Shown one piece after another: positions 11,963 through 24,211 of a stretch of DNA of 64,000 bases. The DNA is taken from NCBI GenBank assembly GCA_008638375.1, contig CM018033.1:16391017-16455016 (forward strand), given 5' to 3'. Numbering within the stretch: the stretch's first letter is position 1; every line of letters begins with the position of its first letter. A model generated the notes under the pieces. The model worked only from the letters and a program-made list of their open reading frames with translations, had not been told where the DNA came from and made no database searches. The DNA is from Nyssa sinensis (Eukaryota > Streptophyta > Magnoliopsida > Cornales > Nyssaceae). Position numbers and translations under genes: made by a program.

Positions 11963-14532
11963 CTCACAACATCTCACACACATGTCGTGCGACCTCTCTA
12001 TCCTGGTTGTTCGAACGATCGACGCAGTAAGCTCAAGCGAATAAAGTTTCACACAGAAATAACAAATTTTCTTAAATAAAAATAAAGATTGTTTTTGAAA
12101 TTCAATGAAAGCTTTAATTACCAAAGGTACACTCTTTTTTATTTATCAAAAACATGATTTTTTTAAAACCTAGTTTATGCATGAAATGTGTGTGAATCCA
12201 TGACCAATATGAATCCAAGAGATATACATTCCGTACCAATGCAACCATTTTTTACTTGAAAAACTTTCATGAAGCTTGATTTACCAAGTTGACCACAAGC
12301 CTTATGGACAAGGCTTGACTTAAATTTACAACTTAATTTTTTTTTCAAACACGGATTAGCCAACACAAGAATAGACTGTAAGTCCTAATAGATGTAGATG
12401 TCACGACCCGAAACCTACCCTACGCGGATCTCGAGGACGTGATGCCAGTTGGCCACCTTGTTAGTTTTTCTCCACCAACAATGTAACCAACCCAAGGCAA
12501 CTTCACAACGAATTGCATTCTAAATGTAGGGTCAAAACAGCGGAATTAAAATCTTTTTGAATTAAGAATGCAACTCATCTAAACACATCAGAGCACGTCT
12601 AGAATCAGTCATCAAATATCTCTAAAGTATAATATACATGTTCTAATGCAACCATTCTATATCAATGAATTACTTAAAGCGGAAGTCACACCATGAAAGT
12701 TCAGCTAGTTAAACTCATCTCCAATGATCAACAATCATAATGTCTCCAAGTACCACTTAATCATAATGATCTGACATACTAGGCTAACCTCATCACTAAT
12801 GATGTAACATTATAATGCATAGCCTTAAAGTTAACCTTACAGTGTTCACGTTCGATCTTTAACTTGAAGTTTATATCATCATTGTCATTCATTGTGCATC
12901 ACTAGTTCCACTAGTTATCTCATTGCATTTCATCCCACATAATGTCACCTGAAAAATGTCAAATAAATGGAATGAGCTTAAATAAGCTCAGTAAGTAAAT
13001 TCCTAGCTTTGCCATGGGTCAAGGTTAGTTCACAAGAATAATAGAAGAAAGGGATAATAGATATCCAACAGCCGAATGAGTAACAAGAAATACATAGCCA
13101 GTCACCAAGATGCGTAACAATGACCCGAGGGTCCAAAAGGCTTATCCCGAAATAAGATATAAGAAGGTAATAACAATGAATCCAACAACCGGGATCTAGC
13201 CAATCATGATAATCTGCTGCCACAACAATTACGATAGCCAATCAAAAGTATGACATGCTTGCATAGAATATGATCATTCAACAAATACCAAAAATACATG
13301 ATCATCAAGTAAAGTGTAACACAATTGCAATAGTATGATCATTCACAGGACATAGAATATGATCATTCAACGATGCAAAAACATCATTATCGAATTCTAA
13401 TAGAACAGATGCGTAAACAAAACAGGGCCCGGCATACCCCACTAAAACGCATACTCAGATCCGCCATAGTTCCTCGGGCTCTCTGAAAAACGTTAGAGCT
13501 CTTTTCTCTACAAGTCCCAAAGGACATACAAGACCCCAAAGGTCTTTCCCCCACACAATCTGTGAATAGATGGGCCATTGTGACTGAGCACAACCCCAGG
13601 TACATACCAAATATCATGACTAACAAAATTCCACACAGAATGTACAACTGTACAAAGCAATTGATATCACAATCAACAAAACACGAAGTGTGTGGAATAT
13701 CAAGATCTCTTTCAACAGGATATATCTCAAGACTAGGTCATGGTATGATAGTGCAAAGAATGCTCAAATATCAATGATCAATCTCACAACGATGTAAGTA
13801 AGCAAGTCAAATCCAAAAAACAAGCATAATCGATAACCACAAGTCGATTGGCTTCAAATCAAGTACATCGGGTAGTGATGGAGTACAAGTTTGGCAGCAT
13901 ATGAGAATAAATGTGACTGGCTGGGAATAACCACATAGCAAAGTTCAGATTTACTTACCTCGGTTTCTTAGTGTCAGATTCTCCATTTACAAATACTCTG
14001 ATGATCTCCAGATACTTCAGGCATATCCTTGCTTAGCCTGAATAATTATCAATAGCAACAGACACATCAGAATTCGTTCATTCATGTCTTATTCATCATC
14101 TTAGGAATCTATCAGATGGCCTAATTAAGTTCATTGGCCTATTACCCACTCATTGGGTTTCAACTTATGTTATTAAATTCCTTAGATAGGCTTAGCAACT
14201 GTCCGAATAATATTTTAAGTCATTTTGGCTCCAGTCGTTATCAATTAAGCACTTGTTTGCCCTTAGGGGCAAAATGGTAATTTTGCCATTCTTGCCACGG
14301 ACCCTATCATGGTCCTCAAAATAGTCCATATATCGTATATATAAATTTTTGAGTCTTTTGGACTTCATTTGGTATCTGCTTTTGATCATCGGGACACATC
14401 GATCATTTTGTATTTTTCACGTTGAATGTTCCGGAGTCTTATCTAGCCCTTCGATTTTCATAATTATGCTTATGATAATTTATCAGATCAGATTGACCTT
14501 TATTCTACCTCCACTTTGCATTTACCATGCTC

Positions 14533-14807
14533 AGGGGTATTTTAGTCATTTCACGTTTTATGATATTCTGACCCCGAATCATTATTTAATCATATATACG
14601 AGTTCACAAGTATTTGGGCTTCCATTGGTATCAATTTCATCCAATTTGGACTTCGTATAGCATTAGGGGCATTTTGGTAATTTTATATTTCCTGATATTC
14701 TGATCTCGAATCATAATTTAATCCCATATATAAGTCCACAGGTGATTGGGTTTCTATTGGTATCAGTTTCGTCCAAATCGGACTTCATTTGGGCTTTGTA
14801 CGGTATC
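14533..14807. repeat. degenerate tandem repeat, 2 units of about 132-143 bp
   Basis: Two adjacent units each begin 'aggggYattttRgt' and run through 'gatattctgaYcYcgaatca' to a 'tggtatcaRtttc.tcc' motif. A third start ('aggggtaatttggtcatttt') follows at 14808. This is the B-family version of the roughly 145-160 bp modular repeat seen in the other LTRs. Confidence 0.65.
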
Positions 14808-16861
14808 AGGGGTAATTTGGTCATTTTACGTTTTATTTTTCGGCACTTCAGCTCATAAAATAGACCTCACCATTAGGTCCAGAGTGTCTAACATAATCAG
14901 AATAGGCTATCTTTTATTTTTATTTGGGCCTAGGTATCATCATGGGCAGTATAGTCATTTACCACTTATGTGTCTGTATTTTTCGGTACTTAATTTCCCA
15001 AATCGGACTCTACCATTGAGTCCGAAATGTTTGAAATAGTGAAAATACACTATTTATTTAATTTATTTGGACTTCGTTTGACTCATTTAATGTCCAGTGG
15101 TAAAATGATAATTTTACCTATTTAATAAAATAATTAAAATAATTATTTAATTATTTTTTTAGGGGCTTAAATGCATAGTTTGTCCAAAATCTGGGCCAGT
15201 GTACAATTTCACAAAACAATTGGGGGTTAAATATAATTTCAGAAAGTTTTAGGGGTTAAAAACTAATTTCTCAAATTAGGGGTTCAGAACCAAAGGGTTT
15301 TAAGGTTCAACAGTTGAACCGGTCCAGAAATTTAAAAAGCCAACCGGTTCAGTTCACTTTAGAAAATCGGGATAACATATTCTTTCTATCCCCAATTCAG
15401 TCCTTTATCCGTGTTCTGGTTATCCCTATTCCCATTTTAAACTGATTCTAATTTATTACAGCCATAACCAAATAGGCTAGGTATACTTTTTAAAACAAAA
15501 ACAGTCCCCTCCCCCAAACGGCGTCGTCCCACTAAGGCAGTGGCACGCCCTGCGTTGACACGTGTCCCAGTCGACCTATCTGACTCGGATTAGAATGGCG
15601 AGTCGACTCCGTCTTCTTCATCAAACGACTCACTGTTGCCCTAATTTACAGTTTTGATTTTCTCCATTTTCGTGGAGTTTTAATCACGGACTCTCCCTGA
15701 TTTTGGTCTCATTCTATTTCTGGATGTCATGCCAACAATTTGGCATTGGTTTGGTGTTTTGAATCAAACTCAAAGGCTCGGTTCAGTCCATTATTGTGGA
15801 GGACTATAACTCGATCGTCTAGCCCCATCTCTCAACCAAATCTCATGATATTTGGTTTGTTGTGACCCTTACATTAGGGGCTTCAAGCCCCCATCAACGA
15901 AATCCAGTTAGGAGTCTAATTCAGAGTTTGGGTTTCAAACCCGAGACTTGCAACTTCGGTTTTAAGGGTCTTCATATGTGTTTCCAGGTCGCGGATCAGT
16001 ATTTTTGGAATCCTAGAAGAGTCTAGATCAAGTATTGACATACAGAATGTCGTTTGGTTGAGGTCGAATCAGACCTGTAGTTTGAGGTCTATCCATGGTG
16101 GTCTGCTCACTGTTTTGGGGTCTAAAGCCCTATTCAACCTTATCAATTACCTTATGATAGTCCCTAGTTGCTAGAATATATCATGCATGTTGTCTATATG
16201 GTCCAAAACATCTGAAAATAATGACAGAATTTAAACAGAAAAATTCAAGCAGTTTTGGGTGTTTTACCTCTTAACCGACCATTGTTTTCCCCCATGGTTC
16301 AGATCTAGTCTCTGGGCTTTTCCAGTGCAGTCCCGTCTCCTTCTCGTGCATCTCTATGAACACCATGCACACACTCATGCATGCACACACTTTGGTCTCA
16401 CATGGACATGCATGGCCTCACAAATGGATTTTCTCTAGCAGGTTCTTTCTCTCTCTAGACCCTCCCTCTCTATTCTGATTTTCTCTCTTACCCGAGCACC
16501 CACACACACATAGAGAATTCTGATTTCACCATTCTGATTTTTTTCCCCCTCCTCATACATACAACATACAGGGCATATATATTTTATAATTTAGTTTGTT
16601 GCATGGACTCCCATTGGTGGGGAGGGTGGTCCAATCAAATTTTAATCTGCTAATATATATATATATATATACATTCTCATACATATACATCTCTGTATAT
16701 AGATGTATATATCAGAGAATCAGTGGGATTATAGGGGCGGATGTGGGCTGATGCAAGCCAATCATGTGGGGTTTGCATGTAAGGCCATTGGCCAATTTGG
16801 GTGGCAGCTTGGGTAATTCAGAGATATATATACCATTCTGTTGCATACATAGGCACAAAGT

Positions 16862-16939
16862 GACCTGCAGCCTAGTTGGTAATTTTTTAAGTGAAGTTAC
16901 TTCCCTTCCATAGGTCAAGGGTTCAATTCCCCTTGGCCT
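16862..16939 (+). other. tRNA-like module (A/B-box-like), antisense in LTR
   Basis: An A-box-like GCAGCCTAGTTGGT (16867-16880) and a B-box-like GGGTTCAATTC (16919-16929) are spaced as in a tRNA gene. No complete cloverleaf with a paired acceptor stem is evident, so this is a relic or tRNA-derived module rather than a tRNA gene. It is antisense to the LTR's own sense strand. The opposite-strand ORF reading RPRGIEPLTYG over it is a known type of artefact from tRNA-like sequence. Confidence 0.5.
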
Positions 16940-17551
16940 CACTTTTGGCCATTTTCCACCATTAAGGCTAAGGCCTCGTTTGGCAGACGCGGTAGTTCAG
17001 TTTCAGTGATTCCTTCCTAACTTTCATTCCGTTGCTCCTTTTTCGACGCGGTTTCTTCCGAGGGTTTTGTATTTCAGTTGGCCTCAATCTCAAGGGCCCC
17101 GTGTCGATTATTATTTACTTCAGATTTTTGAAATTAGCTAATTTGGGTTCCGTTAGTGTTAAAACGACATTATTTTACCTAACTAATTGATAATTAGGTT
17201 CGGGTATCACACCCTCTTCTCCAAATAGGTTTAATTGTTTAATTGGTCTATCGTGACCACTGGGATTATGATTAATTCCCTTAATCGTTCTTTAAATCGG
17301 TACTAATTAATAATTAGCGAACTAATTATTAATTAATTAGGTCGGGGTGTTACAGTAGATATCTTGAATCTTCTTCTATAGACAAACCGTTGATCAAACG
17401 ACTCTATACTAACCTAACAAATACTGTATAAAGAAATACAACATTTTGAAATAAATTGTCTATTTTTCCTAGTAGTTGTCATCACAAAAGGTTGTTTTCA
17501 TAACATTTAACAATGAATAGTATGACAAGCGACACTCATAATAAATAATAT

Positions 17552-17979
17552 GGGTAAATTACACTAACCTCCAATTAGGTTTCTAAAATTACACTAACCT
17601 CTCCTACTTTACTTGACAACATACATATACCTCCCTCCAATCAATTTTTTCTTCAAAATGACAAAAAAATACCATTTTTTTTTTTTTATTTTTTTTTACA
17701 TTTTTTCAATTTTGATCAATTTTTTCTAACTTTTTTTAAAGATTTTTTATTATTTTATTTAAAAATAAGTTTAAGGTAAATTATTTATTTTTATTTTACA
17801 TAAAAATAAATTTAAGGGTTTTATCAATATTTATATGGAAAATGAAAAATAAAATGGTCCAAATTAAAAAAATTGAAAAAAAAAGCATGAAAGAGGTAGT
17901 TTTGTCATTTTGAAGAAAAATTGACTAGAAAGAAGTATTTATATATTGTCAAGTAATGCAAATAAGGTCAATATAATTA
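17552..17979. mobile_element. foldback MITE-like element
   Basis: Long imperfect inverted repeat. The left arm at about 17609-17673 (ttacttgacaacatacat ... tcaattttttcttcaaaatg) pairs with the right arm at about 17895-17956 read in reverse complement. The outer left edge GGGTAAATTACACTAACC resembles a repeat common in plants. The right outer edge is degenerate and no clean TSD is visible. It contains no ORF and the centre is AT-rich. Confidence 0.6.
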
Positions 17980-18285
17980 TTAAAAACTATAGAAAAGTTC
18001 AACTCAAATAATAATTGTATATATATAAGAAAAATTACCTCAGTTTGACAATTGAAACTCACTTTTTTTTTTCCGAGTCAACAGTCTGTTTCCCTTTTCT
18101 TTTATAATATCCTATACACATATATTATAAATTAAAATCATATTTGAACACAATGTGAAACTATCACTTATACTTGTCTTTCTAGGTTCCATTTAGGTTA
18201 CCATGAATTTTAATAAACTCTTCTGCTTCTTGACATTATTTATCTATTTCTAACTCTTATTAGAGTTTATTTAGACTAAATGCAC
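17980..18285. other. AT-rich intergenic DNA, nothing recognised
   Basis: Low-complexity AT-rich sequence between the foldback element and the hAT-like element. No ORF, RNA gene or repeat boundary can be supported here. Confidence 0.6.
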
Positions 18286-18293
18286 ACTAGAAC

Positions 18294-19195
18294 CATAGTT
18301 GTTACGGGAGGCCGCGTGGATGCTCCACTATGAGAAAAACATTGGGGCGATGATCGTTTGAACCTAAATAGTTAAGTAGTTGTCAGGTCACGGGCGTCTT
18401 GCCCAGTTCATTTGGTCAATAATTATTTTTTATTAGCCAAATTCTCTATTTTAATACATAATTAACTTTTTATTTCATTATTATATTTTTTTTGTTTTTC
18501 TTTCTTTTGTTTTATTTGTAAATAAACAAGGTAAAATAAATAGAGATTGAAAAATTTTCAAACATTGATTATTTGTGCCTGAAACGCTTTATAAATATAT
18601 ATGGCAATCTCTTATTTTATTTACATACAATATATAAAGCCAAAGCTTCATAGAAAATTATGTTAATATTATCTGATCTTCCAACGGTTTATTTCATGTT
18701 GTCAAAATACACAAATTACATTTATGACCCTTTAATAATCATTGCTATGAATTTTGTCAAGTTTGTTAAATGTTGCCTTTTGAATTACCATCAGTTTTAT
18801 TATTTGAATATGTCAACTACTATTTGAGTATTTTCTTTTGTATTGTCCATTTTATTTAATTTACTTGCATATACTATAATATTTCTAAAATTCAAATTGT
18901 ATATTTGTTTGCTAGCATAGAACAACACTAGTAATATATAGTTGTTATTTTGTTTTTCCTCCCCGTATTTTTATCCAGGAATATGAATGCTAATTTTATA
19001 CACTTAATTTCTTATTAATAAAATAAATTGATTTAATTTCTTATTAATAAAATAAATGATGTATTAAAATAATGATTAGATCACTTTTGTACAATTTTTT
19101 TTTTGGTTGGACGATTGCCTGGGGCGTCTGGGTGGTCACCTGGGCAGTCAACTCGATCCATCGCCTAGGGTCATCTGATCAATTTGATAACTATG
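18294..19195. mobile_element. non-autonomous hAT-like element, 0.9 kb
   Basis: Ends are CATAGTTGTTAC (left) and, in reverse complement, CATAGTTATCAAA (right). The flanking octamers ACTAGAAC (18286-18293) and ACTAGGAT (19196-19203) match at 6 of 8, consistent with an aged 8-bp hAT duplication. Subterminal 'ggcgtc', 'cctgggc' and 'gcctaggg' motifs on both sides resemble the repeats of small plant hAT elements. The centre is AT-rich with no transposase ORF. Confidence 0.5.
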
Positions 19196-19203
19196 ACTAG
19201 GAT

Positions 19204-19634
19204 AGCAGCTACACTCTTTCATTTTGGTATTTATATCACAATTTCGATTTCCATTAATTGTAGCTTAATTCACCATCTTTAACAAGCATTTTTTAACTTT
19301 ATTCTTCTTAATTAATTAACTTCATTAGGGTTATGTTACATAAAATTCCAGGACTCTATTAAGGTTTCATTTATCCTAATTAAGGCTATGTTTGTCAGTT
19401 TTCTCATTCGTACATTGTTCCTTTCATTAGGTTAACTTGCTTCCAAACACTAGATTAATTAGTTAAATATAATTAAGCCATTTTATACCAATTTCCAGTA
19501 GATATTTAAGTCTCATTTAAGCTGGATTTCCTAGCTGTTATGTCATTAAATTTATACTCACCTGAAGCTTAGCTTAATTCCCCTCAAAAGCTTAATCAAT
19601 TAAGCTTTAATCATCATTATCTCTCTCAAAACCC
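19204..19634. other. AT-rich intergenic DNA, nothing recognised
   Basis: Unannotated host sequence between the hAT-like element and the reverse solo LTR at 19640. It has several short AAGCTT/TTAATTAA-type palindromes but no ORF or recognisable element. Confidence 0.6.
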
Positions 19635-19639
19635 AATAG

Positions 19640-22600
19640 TGTCACGCCCCGAATTTCTGACTGAAACCCGAGGTGCGACTGACGAACAGAAAGTAAATAA
19701 AATAAAAGATAATTAAATAGATTTTATGAATTTACGACAAATTAAATAGAGTTCTTTTTTTCATAAAATTTTGGCAGAACCTCCTCTGTTTTTCGAGCCT
19801 TTTTCCCCTGATAATCACAATACATCATATATATACAAACATATCACAATCCATCCTCACTCGATGGCCACAATTTATGAAAATTAAACACGCATTCTTT
19901 TCTTTTAACATATATATATATATAAGCTACACTCAACAGTTATCTCCTACGTACTGTTTGGGCTTAAGCCCCTATATTACAAAAGTATACCCCAAGTGCT
20001 AAATACTCTTCCAAATTTCATTTCCTCTCCTTTCTCCAAGACCTCTTCAAGTCCCACGTACCAGGAGCTTTATCTGAAACCTGTGCCCACGAATGGGTCA
20101 GCGCCAACATGCTGGTACGATATAATACTAATGCAGGAAACAAAATTAAAGGCATGGCATGTGCAAGTGTACAGTTATATCTACATGACATTCAATATCA
20201 TTATGGCAGTACATGAAAAGTATACAGTATGTGTTTAGTATGCATGACACACCCATGCAACTCTATGCCCACCCATGTCTCATGATACGGTCCTTCCCCG
20301 CTGGCATGAGTACCGCCACGTATGTCTCGTTTCACGGTCCGGAATCCGTCAGGCATGCGAGTACCTAATGGCCGATTTTGGGTTTTTCACCACAGGATCT
20401 GCACCCTCATAATGCACCAGCACCTCGTGCTGACCCACACTATGCTTTCAAGGAATCACACTATGCCAATATGCCATGATTTCATCATGCAATAATACAG
20501 TTCAAATGAAACATCACTTTCATAAGCATATGCAACATGCTTTAAATAATGCATCACATTTAAGATCAACAATAGCATTTAAATCACAAGACTTCATCCA
20601 CAAATCTACGTGTCATGCTCGATCAATCTCAACACTTACACAAATCTACATGTCGCAATATCAGCAATCCTTCTAAAACATAAATCACATATGATGACAA
20701 CTCAAGCAATAAATCATAACTCCCACAGAATCATAAAGAACACGTACGCATATAAACAATCAAATTCTAAGTGGTTTCCTAATAGCAATTACGCACAGAG
20801 ACATTCAATCATCTTATCAAATACTCCTAAGCTTAACCTCATTTCTCACATTAGTAAAATATCATACCTGATAGGGTTGGTCACAACCCTACTAAGCTGT
20901 GTCCACTATGCAATCCAATCAACCAGTAAGTAACTTAGTCCTCCAATGGAATCATATCAAGCTTATGCTTATCTCCACTCAGCCAATCTTTGGAGAATTT
21001 GCAGTCAAGCGTGAACCAAACCCTCGTGCATCCCGAGTTTGAGGTTGATCTCCAGTCCATGGTTCAGTAGTTTAAGAAAACACACCAGCAGGTTGATCGA
21101 GTCGACCAACCATTTTAAATCCAGTTTCATTAGCTTCTTCAGCCTTTTTCCCTCAAGTAGATGATGATTCTGACAGATTTTGTCCCTTTATCATCCCATC
21201 CATCTTATCATCCCATCCATCAGATATTGAAGAACTTTCCCTTCCTTCAATTCACTAAAGCAATCACAAACCAACAAGCTATACAAAAACAACACCTCTT
21301 GACCCAACGTGATTTTTCCCCTGACATAACTCTAATTTGATTCTCAATTTCTGATCTACACCTGAACCATTCCACAAGTTCAATCGCTACATACATACGT
21401 ACACATAAACACCACCCCGTACCACAACTCCCCTAGCCATAGCCATTCACGATTCTGAGCTACAACCGTAACATCTAACCTGCTCAATCTCCTGCTCTGC
21501 TTCAAACCCAAACAGCCACACACACACATCAACCAAGACATTTACAATTATAAAGCATCAATTCTATTCCCCAATCCAAGCTGCCGTAACCTTCCTTACA
21601 CTACCATTAATACATCCACAAATTCAATCACCACCCAATAGCCGCAACATCTACCAATACGAACCCTCAACATCCATGACAGCCATCGTAACCCATTCTC
21701 CTGTTCCGCACCGCTACGCTGCTACACCAACACGCACACACGCATATACATTCACATACCCCTGTTTGAATCAGATTACGGTGCAACGTTTTCCCAAATC
21801 AGCAGCTCTGATTACTGCTCAAATTCAATCTCAAGTTCAGCTCCATCCATGCCAATACAACCGTGCCATCATCCTCTGTCAACCATCGCAAAACCCATCT
21901 GCCTTGATCAGAACAAGGGATTTCGCCAACTGCTGCTTCCCTCAAAACCAACTGTTCAGGAAAATCTCTATGAACAGCCCCTGCCGTAACATCCCCTGCT
22001 CCAACACTACACCAATACACACATATATCTACGTACATCCCCCTAAAAATCTGCAGTAACCAACCCATTCAAATGGTAGGAAATTTCCTCCAATTTCCAT
22101 TGCCCAGCCTTAATCGGACCACTGTACAACCTTCGGTCCAGCCAATATTGTTACTACCATTTCCTTCCTCCCCAATCCAAATCAAACCAACAATCAATAC
22201 ACACAAATGCCCTACGCGCAACACCCCAGTTCACTGCACTTCCGTCTCCCTTGCACCGCTTCACCCGTGACATCCACACACAACCACAACAAATATATAT
22301 ATATATATATACATACCTCTCCAAACACGGCTGGGTCCCCAATCCCGACCTGCTCATCATCCTTCGACGGGCCTATTCAGCCGCAAAAATTCCAGCCCCG
22401 AGATCTAACAAAGTTGCGATCATCGGACTGGAAATCGAGCTTGAGGACATCAAGATTCACGGACGAACCGAATGACAGATCGATCACCCCCTACCTCGAT
22501 CCCCCGTCTCCGACTCGAGCTTGGACACGCGAGACGCGATGGCCATCGACAAGATCCCCCCCCTCGCGACCACCGCCGCTCGCAGCTCTGTTTTCTTTTT

Positions 22601-23036
22601 CTCTCCCTTTTCTCTCCTTTTCTTTTCCCCTGTTCTGCCGTTCTACCTCACCCGAGACTTGCACGCCCCTTCCTTCACTTCTCTTTTCTTTTCTTTTTTT
22701 CCTCTTTTATTCACTTTCCCACCACACACACATATATATATATATATACCATACTTTATATTTTCTTTCTCATATATATACTATTATGCCTACTTTTATT
22801 TTATTTTTTTTATTTTATTTTTCATATGTTAATTATGAATGTCAATAAAGTTGGCATAAAGCCGGCTCAATATCAGTATTATTTGTTTTGTCGTCTCTAG
22901 GTGCCCGTTCGCGTCTTGTCATTTTTATTATTATTATTATTTATTTTTTTTTAAATTTAAATTAATTAGGAATTAAGGACATTCACATAGCGTTCTAAAA
23001 AAAAAAAAATTTATTCCAAATTCTCGAATCTTTACA
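19640..23036 (-). mobile_element. solo LTR (AGACTTG group), reverse, 3.4 kb
   Basis: Plus strand starts TGTCACGCCCCGAATTTC and ends TCGAATCTTTACA, so the sense LTR starts TGTAAAGATTCGAGAA. The flanks AATAG (19635-19639) and AATAG (23037-23041) are a perfect TSD. It carries the group landmarks in reverse: GGGCTTAAGCCC at 19960-19971, CCCACGAATGGG at about 20088, and a block near 21100-21245 matching 2165-2290. The pyrimidine-rich stretch at 22560-22830 generates several overlapping Ser/Phe/Pro-rich frames that are not genes. Confidence 0.92.
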
Positions 23037-23523
23037 AATAGTATTTTTTATACATATTTTTCACTATAACTAGGGCCGTTTTAATCCTCTAAAATTACCC
23101 TCACTATCCTTTGGTAATCAAATTGGTTCAACTGGACAATTCTTGTAACATCCCGACCTAATTAATGTATAATTAGAGATGCTTAGTAGACTTTTAAGGG
23201 AACATCAATAAATTATTAGATCATGAAAATAATGTTGCAATGATAATTCTTGAGTGAATTAAGATGGAAGAAATCAATATGAAAAACGACGACGAAAGTA
23301 ATAAAGAAATCCATAAATGTTAAGCCTAAATGTTTAAACAAGTATCATAACTAATCAAGTTAATTAGTTTAACTACATAAAAGAGAAATCTTCATGAACG
23401 TAAGATATATCAAGAAATTAAGAAATATACAAATTAAGTATACTCAATTAATAAAATGTTAAATAAAAGTGTAAAATTTTCTACCAACACAACAAAAAAA
23501 GAAAAAAAATCCAAAAATGTTGG

Positions 23524-23600
23524 CCCAAGGAATTGAACCCAACATGTTGAGCCACAAAGGGACTTACCCAAAGTGTAAACCCACTAGGCTATTAGCACTT
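23524..23600 (-). other. tRNA-like module, antisense in the outer LTR
   Basis: On the reverse strand an A-box-like TAGCCTAGTGGG (rc of 23580-23591) precedes a B-box-like GGGTTCAATTCC (rc of 23529-23540) at tRNA-like spacing. It is antisense to the LTR, as in the other LTRs with such a module. A full cloverleaf is not apparent. Confidence 0.5.
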
Positions 23601-23859
23601 GTGTGCTATGATAGCCAAAAGATAAGTACATAAGGTGGAACTAGGTGGGGAAAATTCTGAAGGAAGTGATGTGTCATCACCCCATTGCACCAAACATTTA
23701 ACCAATCAAAATAGATGCAATTAGACCTCATGATGCAAGTGCAACCCATGATGTGTAAAGACTTGAAAAATTAATGGGAATAAATTTTTTTTTAAAAGAA
23801 CACTATTTGAATTTCTTTAAAATTTTAATTGCTTTCAATTAAATTAAACTATGAATCAT

Positions 23860-23862
23860 ATT

Positions 23863-23896
<34 letters not shown>

Positions 23897-23968
23897 AGTG
23901 AATAAAATATATATATATACATGTATGTGTATAAATGTATATGAGTATATAATTATGTGTATAATTAA

Positions 23969-23999
<31 letters not shown>

Positions 24000-24019
24000 C
24001 ACAAGGGGATAGAATTGTA

Positions 24020-24055
<36 letters not shown>

Positions 24056-24211
24056 ATGTATAAATATCTATGTGGATATGTACATATATATATATATATG
24101 TATATATTCAGCATGCTTGTGGGAATGGGTGTAGTGGGTGTGTGTATGGTTGTGTGTAAGTGAGTGGGTGCAGTGTGTGTGCTGTGAGTGTCGGTTGAGT
24201 GTGTGTGTGTG
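23860..24211. repeat. TA and GT microsatellite tract, split by an LTR
   Basis: TA runs (23863-23894, 24040-24055, 24085-24100) alternate with GTAT and GT runs. The GT tract resumes at 27695-27720 after the solo LTR at 24212-27694. High-scoring frames here (Tyr/Ile and Cys/Val runs) are microsatellite translation. Confidence 0.9.

Larger units (their letters stand above)
12399..17354 (-). mobile_element. solo LTR (CCCGACC group), reverse, 5.0 kb
   Basis: Plus strand starts TGTCACGACCCGAAACC and ends GGTCGGGGTGTTACA; the sense LTR therefore starts TGTAACACCCCGACC. The flanks GTAGA (12394-12398) and GTAGA (17355-17359) are a perfect TSD. The left 1.2 kb closely matches 58180-59400, identifying the second reverse copy of this family. 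It holds a partly repeated block of about 130-140 bp (14533-14664 and 14665-14807), a tRNA-like module near 16862-16939 and a TA microsatellite at about 16650. No primer site, polypurine tract or coding domain was seen, so it is called a solo LTR despite its length. Confidence 0.9.
5194..17512 (-). mobile_element. 5' LTR of reverse copia element, split by three solo LTRs
   Basis: The LTR starts next to the primer site (plus-strand TGAAAGGCCCTA at 5194). Its pieces are 5194-5893, 8788-8993, 11968-12398 and 17360 to about 17419 or 17512. The solo LTRs between them each have perfect TSDs, so the four pieces were once contiguous (about 1.4-1.5 kb). The outer end is uncertain: TAACA at 17419 and TTAACA at 17512 both give TGTTA on the sense strand. 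Its TSD cannot be tested because the partner LTR lies outside the window. The piece at 8788-8993 has the Cys/Arg-rich 'gttcgaac' repeats often seen in SIRE-like LTRs. Confidence 0.6.

Noticed and set aside
16712..16942. Reverse ORF reading MRPRGIEPLTYGRE
   Set aside because: It overlies the tRNA-like module and is a familiar artefact of tRNA-like or low-complexity sequence; it has no domain and is not shared by the related LTR.
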